From Bradysia coprophila (lineage: Eukaryota > Arthropoda > Insecta > Diptera > Sciaridae): a stretch of 64,000 nt of DNA. The stretch is from the NCBI RefSeq assembly GCF_014529535.1, contig NW_023503928.1, positions 60,856-124,855 of the forward strand. Direction: 5' to 3'. Position numbers and translations under genes: made by a program. Numbering within the stretch: position 1 is the stretch's first letter; each line of letters starts with the position of its first letter. The notes beneath the pieces are model-generated. The model was not told where the DNA came from, did not search any database, and saw only the letters and a program-made list of their open reading frames with translations. Of this stretch, positions 56,689 to 64,000 are shown piece after piece.

Positions 56689-57400
56689 CGTATAACCAAT
56701 GACATAATAGTGGATAGACAGGAATTACGTAGACGAAATCGTGAAGCAAAAGTAAACTTTGTGTAATATACATTTGAGACACACATACTTACACATTCCA
56801 CTTAATTTTGACAATTTGGTGAAACTGTTGCAGACTTTTCGAAATTAACTTGAACCACTTTAAACAAAAATTCTTTTATTAGCTGCAACTATCAATTTCG
56901 CACAAACTGGTCACTACCTCATTACACAATTTTCCAACACATTTTTAATTTTTAAAAAGAAATGTCCCAAACATTTAATATGACGATGCTGACACTTTTA
57001 TTATGCGTGACTACTGAACGTGAAATAAATTCAGCCAACTGATTGAATTCTCCGATCGTCAAGATTTCTACCTAAAAATTATTCGATCGAAAAGGAGAAA
57101 ATCACAAAACTAGTTCAATTTGGGGACAGTGAGAGATTGTTTACATGAACTATAAATTTCAGTTCGATAAATATTTATTTTAGAAGAAAGAAATGCTTTA
57201 AACCAATTTCGAAGAAAGAGTGAAAATGCAAATTTCCTTCGCGCCCACATTTCAAAATATGTACGAAAATACGTAAGTACCATAAATTTAAGGTACTCAC
57301 ACACACTACTGAATATTTCGTATTTGCTTTTGCTTCAGCGCTTGAACAAAATATTTACATAGAAGGCCTGTCTATCCCACTATTATGTCATTGCGTATAA
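56689..57400. mobile_element. ~0.7 kb TIR element
   Basis: Left end ACGTATAACCAATGACATAATAG and onward (56689-56725) is mirrored by 57366-57400 (CCACTATTATGTCATTGCG). The similarity weakens inward but continues (GAAGCAAAAGTAAA against TTTGCTTTTGCTTC). No coding frame; target duplication unclear. Confidence 0.6.
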
Positions 57401-57645
57401 CGACTAGTTTACTGCGACAAAAAACCGCAAAACCATTTATTCATGATACGAAAACAGTCGAAATCACGCGCCGAAGTAATCGGAAACCATAGTTTTTTAG
57501 TTCTCTCTGAGCAGACCTGGTAAACAGGTCTAGGATATAAATGATGTTTTACTCGCATGCGACCTGTTTTGAATTGATGTATATGAAGCGGAGCTAACTC
57601 TCTCACTTTCGTTTGCTCTTTTTGTTTTTTCTGTCAAAAGTGTGT

Positions 57646-57770
57646 TCATCATATGGAGAGAACACATCAATCACAGTATGTGTGTGTATTTTTGCATACT
57701 CTACTTCTTCTCGACGAAATATACATACACACACGTATACTGTAATTTCGTGGTTTCTCTCCTTATGATG
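57646..57770. repeat. 125 bp imperfect hairpin
   Basis: TCATATGGAGAGAA and ACAGTATGTGTGTGTAT on the left pair with ATACACACACGTATACTGT and TTTCTCTCCTTATGATGA on the right. Confidence 0.6.
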
Positions 57771-57849
57771 AAAATAACTATTTCGATAATAAGACTGTCA
57801 AATTTTGTGGTCTACAAATGATGTGGAATCTCTAGGTGTAATTAGGAAA

Positions 57850-60800
57850 TGCTTGAATTCTGTAAATGTCGCGGACAAGATTACGAAAGCCTAAAATGAC
57901 GACGCTCTCAGCTGTTAGGGTGTGCACAAGGAAGAAATACAAATTTATATACTGACTGAGGCATTTATTTTACATATATAATATTCATTATTCAATTATA
58001 ATAATATAGTTTTTTATGTATTTTTAATATACTTTTTAATTTTGAGTTGGTTTTTTTTAGTTTTATAATAACACATGTACATTTTTTGTCTTTTCAATAT
58101 TTTTTTTTATTCTTTTTTTCATTTTTAATTGTTATTTATTTTAGGGTTTTTTTTTCATAATAATCCATAATATATTTTAATCACACAAACGAGTTTAATT
58201 AAATATATTATAATTGGTTTTTTCATAGGTTTTGAGTAGGTTTTTTTTTTAATAGAAAAGATTAAGTTATAGTTTTGTTGTGTATTTTTTTGGTTGCATT
58301 TAACATTGCATTCAAATGAAATTGTGGTTGTCGGTCTTGTAGAAGAAATCAAAAATGTGCTTAACTTTAAGTTGGTTTTATTTTCTTCTTCATCATTTTG
58401 TTTAAATTGTAAAAATTAGTTTATTGATTGTTTAAAGTAATTTTTCTCTCTTTTTTTTTGTTCAAATTGTTTTTAACTCACATTTTCAATAAATTCATTT
58501 CAAAATTTTAACTTTTTTGCTTTAAATTTTACTTCACATCGGTTTCTTTCGAAGAAATAACGTGAATTCATTCTTCTTTCCTATATTTTTCATCTTTTTT
58601 TATTCTCTATTTCGGAGAAGTCAATCATTTTTCTTCTTGTCTTGGCTCTTTCTACTCCTTTTTTCGGTGTTACTTTTTTTTCGTTTATCATATTCATGAT
58701 AACGGTTCTTTTTTATCCATATATGATGTTCACAATGGAAGAAATTCGTTAAAAATAAATAAATTTTCAATCTTAAAGATCGCAAATATTTTTTTTTATT
58801 TAACTTGCATGCTTGATTGAGTATATATAAAACACATCAAAAATTTTAGTTTTAAAATAGCTGTGCATGCAAGGTGAGTTCTTTTTTTGGTTGTTTTTTT
58901 AATTTAATTTATAACCAACAAACGACAAAAAAATCTTCTTTAAAACAACAAGAAATAGAATGTCAGAGAGTGTTTCATGGTTTTATTTTTACTTCTTTTT
59001 TTAATGGAAATGCATTTCTACTGTTTTACAAACTTCATTTTCTTGTCCTTTTTTTATTTTTTTTATTTCTTAACTTTTTTTCATCTGTGTTGTGAAATAT
59101 TTATGTACATTTATTAATTTAAAATAATTTTCAATAATTTTTTAATATTTATTTACAATTTTGGGTTGTTTTTTTATTATTTTCTTACTTTTTCTTTTAT
59201 TTAAATATTTATAATCTACTATGTTACAAGAAAGTAAAAAATATATAAAAATATAGTTTTTCGTGCATTTTTTTTGTATTTTATGTTGGAATTATAGGAT
59301 TTTGTCTTTCTTTTACGGATGATCTGTTTTGTAATTTGTTGGATTTACTTATCATTTCATTTTAAGTGGAGCTCATTTTGTTCCGGTATTCTAAAGAAAA
59401 AGAAATCCATTCAACAGAATCAACATTTTCATGTTCATTTCTAATGTCCAATGAAATGTCATTGCTGTGAGTTCATGATGGATGGTTTTATTTGTTCATC
59501 ATCTGACACGATTTTATGAAATTTCTTTTTCTTAAAGAAATTTATCTACAAATCTCAATTAAAAATGAGCTCAAACTGATTTTATGCAGACATAATCTAC
59601 CATTTAACTTTACGTATTAACTATGGTAATTGTCACTTTCTCTTTTGCCTGTGAGACTTTAGTTTCATAAAATTTAAATTGGAAGAATGGAAACGGAAAG
59701 TCTACTTTTCTTTACCTTCAATCTGGAGGCGAATAATTTGCCATTTCCATGTCTTCATCTTCTTAAAAGGCATAATTGACAATCACAATTTTTTTCTTCG
59801 TTAAATTAAAATTAAAATTTATTTTCAAAACTTAAAAAAAAATTCTGAGTAAATTTATGCGGTGTGCAACATTACCGGAGGGCGATTAGAGAATATTGCA
59901 ATTTATATTTTCAGTCATTTTGGTTGAATCATAACTTTTGTTCTGTGATTTTTTATGACCATTAAAAATTCATATTTTGTTCCCTTCCACAACAAATCTA
60001 TTTTTTTCCTGGTTTTCATAATTTCATAATGTTTTTACAACAGAAAACGCGCAACCGAATACTATAATAATCTTCCTCATTTTATATTCCGCTGTGAATA
60101 TGAAAATTCTGCATTTTTATTGTTTTTCATTTTTATTATTTTCCCTTTTGTTCGTTTCTAATCTAACATCAACGAAACATTCCGTAATTATCGCCATTCC
60201 AACGACCATAAAATCGGATACTCATTTGGTCTTTAAAATGAAAAATTATTTTCCTCGTTTTTCACTCTCCTGCTCTCGCTGTGTTTTGTACGAGAATCTG
60301 GGAGCAATAGGAAATTCAAAGGGCTGGAAAATATATTGTGGAAAAACGAGAACTTTTTCATAATATGACCTGAACGAGAATGTCTGATGGCTGTTACAGA
60401 ACAAATAAATGCTACCTGATGCTTTCACCGTGTGAAAGTCATTTGCGGCTTTTCGCTTAATTGTTGTTGTACAGGCCAGTTCCAATTTTCTTTATCTGTA
60501 GCTAAGCTTTCTCAGGACATTGTTTATGATAAATTGGTTTTGAAAAAGAATAAAGAAAACTGAATGAAGTAGGAACTACAAACTGAGGGTGATTGTAGAC
60601 GAACGTATTTCAATTTATTGAATAACCTATGGGACAGCCTAATATTCGTTTTGGTGCACACGTTATGAAAGCATGCCTTTCCTAGAATTAAATCGACGGA
60701 AAGAAAATTGTCTTTATTAATTCAACATCGAGATATAGTCGAAAATAATTGGTTCCAGTTCAACATTAGCTTCATTTAATATTGATCGTATCCTACTTAT

Positions 60801-63435
60801 GGAATTAAATATTGAAAGAAACCCAGTGAGTGAAATGTTGCACGATTTAACGTCATCACCAATTTAAAGCAACAAATGAAGCATCTTGATAACGTATATT
60901 GCATCATTCATTAAATTTAAATGAATCCGACACAAATTTCAAATCTTTGCTGACCTTTAAAACTAACTATAACCGAACGGAGAACAGTGAAGGGAATATA
61001 AATCCATCAAAAACAGCAGTTTGTGTGGAGAAAAACTAATTAACCAAGACGGTTCTGTAGACGTATATGGCATGCAATGCTTCCGAAAAGGAAAGATATA
61101 ACATTTTGTAAGCTGATAAGCCTCACTGAACAGCTTATCGCCGAATGAATAACTAATGGAATTCGATTGCTTCAAAGCCTAGTAAATGTTCGTTAAGAGA
61201 AAGAGAGTGAGAGAGAGAAATATCAAACACTTAAATTTTCTTTTGAGCTATAGAAATGGATGGGAACATTTCATTGCTTTCGTACAGTGAAAACCGTTTC
61301 TCAATCAATTCCATTCACTAATGTTACGATATTTCGTTCAACTGGTTATGAACGTTTCTATTTGGAGGAAGGAAATACGTTCGTTTGTGGTTTTCCCATT
61401 CAGAAAGTATAGACTTTGATGCTGTGGCTTCAATAGAACTATACAGGAACTGAACTATTGAAATTTAAAACCAATCAACCAATCAAAATGTCCTATTTAA
61501 ATCATCAAAATTATCAAGGTTTCACAGGTTTTCTTCAAAATAGCTCTGGTTCTGATACCATTCGTATAAAAGTTAACTAACTAATGCAGCTAGAAAATGG
61601 AATTTGCAATGGATTACTCTATTCAATTATTACGTTTGAACAACATATTCATTTTCGTCCATCAAAAAAAAACAAAAACAAAAAATTCGTGGAAAAGAAT
61701 AGATTTCATTTTGGGCTTAATTTGCAGTTTATCAATTAAATTGCTTTTATGCAAGCCAAATATTCCACACCATTTCCAATATACATTTTGCATTAACAAT
61801 TAACGATCACAAGTTGATCGCCCATTGGAATGCTTTCATTTTTGGTATATCGTGTCAGATGCGGAATATTTAGTGGTTATGCCATGTTATTTTGCGCATA
61901 ACATGTTAAGGTGTTCTAATAAATTGAAATAAAAACTTTTTTTTTTCTTCAAATAGTTTGGTGCCATGCATGGTGCAAATGTTCGGTGCAAAAATTGTGA
62001 ATCACAACACATAAATTAGGTCGTTTGAATCATTTTTTTTTCATTCATTTATAAATTTAAACTTTTTTTTCTTTTAAGTTTTATTTTTGGGTCTTCAATG
62101 TATAGCATCGATCATTTCTATTCTGTTCTGAGAGAATGAATGATTATTATATTTTTTTTAAATGTAAAACGAAATGGAAAGGGACACCGATTCTTTATAA
62201 AATGGTCTCCTGCTGGACCATTTCCAATTTGCTTAGATCGAAAATTTTTAAGTAATTTGTGAGCATGCGGCCGACTTGAGAGTTAAGTTCTTATTGATAG
62301 CTCTCACACCAAAGTCCTAATTTGAAGAACGTGTAAACAAAAGCGGTTGATCATCTGTTATCGACAGGAATGACTTGAATAAAGGATTCTATAATATAGT
62401 AAATGTAGATTAAAATATATAGATTTAGAAGAATAATTTTTGACGAACAGATTAAACGTTCGTGTGCCGGTTTCTAGAATGTTATCCATCACTTCACTTT
62501 TTGAATTGAAATTGAAATTCAAGAGGCGCACTCACATTTACAATTTACAAACAACAAAAAAAGTCAACATCGATTCGGTTATGATTTTAATGGATATAAA
62601 AATGATGTGCCTAATTTTCTAGACCATAGGTACATGTGACTAATTATTCCTATTACTAGCAATATTTCTTTTTATAATTTAAATTTAATTTATTAAATTT
62701 CTTCCATTCATAAATATTGTTTGAACGAAATTTCAATAACTGAAACACAACGCGGAATTTTTCCATAGAAATAATAATGTTTTGTAATTGAATGAAATGA
62801 ATGAAAATTTATTCTGTTTTTTTTTTTACAGTAAATGTTCTTTTTTTATGTAGAAATCAGGCACTTTTTTCAATAATTTCAGAAGAATAACTTCCTATTT
62901 TCATACTCATTCCAAAATATATTTTAGGCAAAATGTAAGTTTTTGTTTTGTTTCTCTTGTATGCAGATAGGCCCTAATGTGTTTTTTTTTTTTTAAAATT
63001 CATAATTTATTTGACGAAATTTTATCATTTTTTACTTTTGCTTATAATGTCAAGAATTTAAACGAAAAAATGAAAAAATCTGAATGAGCCTTTCACAAAC
63101 AAAATAAAATTTCAATTAAGTTAATAATTACAACCGAGTTAAATCGAAAATGTTTTTTTTTTTCTTTTCTTTAAAGCTTCATTTAGAATCGAAACGTGAA
63201 GTACATTGTCTGCAATTTAGACCAACCTTGTATATTTTTGCCATTCTGTTGCCTTCTAGTTACAGAATGTTGTAAAATATTACATCTTCTTCTTTACCGT
63301 CTTAGCTCTCCATTTAGGATTTCAAAATCAGGTGTTAGCCCTTGTGACATCAATAGAATTTTTCAACATTCGAACCATAATTCGTCAATTCTGTTTCAAT
63401 CGAAGATGCTGTATTCGAAATTATCTGAGAGTAGT
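57850..63435. other. AT-rich gene-poor stretch
   Basis: About 5.6 kb with many T-runs, especially 58000-59300 (TTTTTTTATT-type words). No frame here has recognisable features. The longest, from the ATG at 60100 (87 codons), starts with a hydrophobic segment that could be a signal peptide but has no family match I know of. It may be intergenic DNA or a long intron/UTR of a gene outside the window. Confidence 0.5.
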
Positions 63436-63439
63436 GTCC

Positions 63440-63835
63440 CAAGGGGCAGATAAACATTAATAAACAAGTCTTTGTTGAGGAAGCCCTATAATTCCAAAAA
63501 ATTTAAAATCCAGAAAATTTTAAGAAAATCTTTGAAAATCAAAGAAAATCTTTGCAAATCAAAGAAAATCCTTGAAAATCTAAGTATTCCAGACCTTTGT
63601 GTCAGAAAAATGGCTCAATCATGTATGATAACTGAAAGCTCGAAAAACGTAAAGCGAGCTGGTTGAGACAAGGGACAAAGGACCTGACTAAAGAAAATTT
63701 CCTTTAAAGTGGTTATTTTTACTTGAAAATCCGTTGAAATTAACAAAACAAAATCCTTTAAATACTTGAAAATCAAATGAAAATCCTTTGAGAATTTTCT
63801 TTTAGAAAATCTTTTTGTACTCAAACTAAACGATT
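63440..63835. repeat. GAAAATCTTTG-rich repeat, relative of 39613-39950
   Basis: Begins AGGGGCAGATAAACATTA and ends with ATTTTCTTTTAGAAAATC followed by ACTCAAACT, as in the other copy. The interior has AAAATCTTTGAAAATC words, then the reverse orientation. Confidence 0.55.
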
Positions 63836-64000
63836 ATCCGTTCCGAAGTGTCACAAAGCTATTATGTGATCCGCGGAAGGTTTGCAGCGTTTTTTTCGTG
63901 TAGGATATGGAAATTGATAAATGAAATTTCTAGAATTTCCCAGAAATTTCGAAATCCACGCAATTTTAGTCCTCGAAAAGAAGCTCTGAGTCACCATGTT

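Noticed and set aside
60100..60363. 87-codon frame with a hydrophobic N-terminus (MKILHFYCFSFLLFSLLF)
   Set aside because: AT-rich context makes T-rich hydrophobic frames common; no family, splice or expression evidence.

Overview
The window reads as nuclear DNA of an insect, most likely a dipteran: it is AT-rich, introns are often about 55-70 bp with GT...AG borders, and the recognisable proteins (trehalase, an SLC17-type transporter, a PRDM10-like protein) have insect/metazoan architecture. A fungus-gnat-like fly would fit, but the sequence alone does not fix the genus. There are few genes; most of the window is nested mobile DNA, foldbacks and tandem repeats.

Layout. 1-4.4 kb: foldbacks and a 3.8 kb terminal-inverted-repeat (TIR) element carrying a ~146 bp satellite array. 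4.86-7.47 kb (minus): complete five-exon trehalase. 7.5-12.6 kb: a sibling of the satellite-bearing element, a 272 bp MITE and a 19 bp minisatellite of about 1 kb. 12.6-30.3 kb (plus): eight-exon PRDM10-like gene (PR/SET domain plus eleven C2H2 fingers). Its last intron (12.8 kb) contains an oppositely oriented SLC17-type transporter gene (19.16-21.49 kb), a large foldback, and a multi-level nest of transposons that includes a hAT element with a perfect 8 bp target duplication. 31.7-33.5 kb: a broken piggyBac transposase. 33.8-34.6 kb (minus): a four-exon, four-helix membrane protein. 34.6-40 kb: palindromic repeats, a 1.6 kb TIR element and one orphan exon of an NADPH-dependent FMN reductase. 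40.4-45.25 kb: intron-containing pseudogenes of UBE2M (NEDD8 E2) and CZIB, the first split by a second copy of the satellite element. 46.0-47.5 kb: a second, intact copy of the PRDM10 terminal exon with its flanks. 47.9-52.8 kb: a composite repeat whose foldback element has received a retroelement with a 982-residue open frame: N-terminal C2H2 finger, reverse transcriptase with YLDD, zinc knuckle and a restriction-like endonuclease. 52.8-64 kb: no convincing gene, with another satellite-family element, TIR elements and a long AT-rich stretch.

The most interesting points are the duplicated PRDM10 terminal exon, both copies of which are splice-competent and differ in protein only within one short linker; the reverse transcriptase/endonuclease element seated in a foldback arm with a 9 bp target duplication proven by an unfilled copy in the same window; a foldback whose centre is inverted between two copies; and two related satellite-carrying element families, each present once in each orientation.
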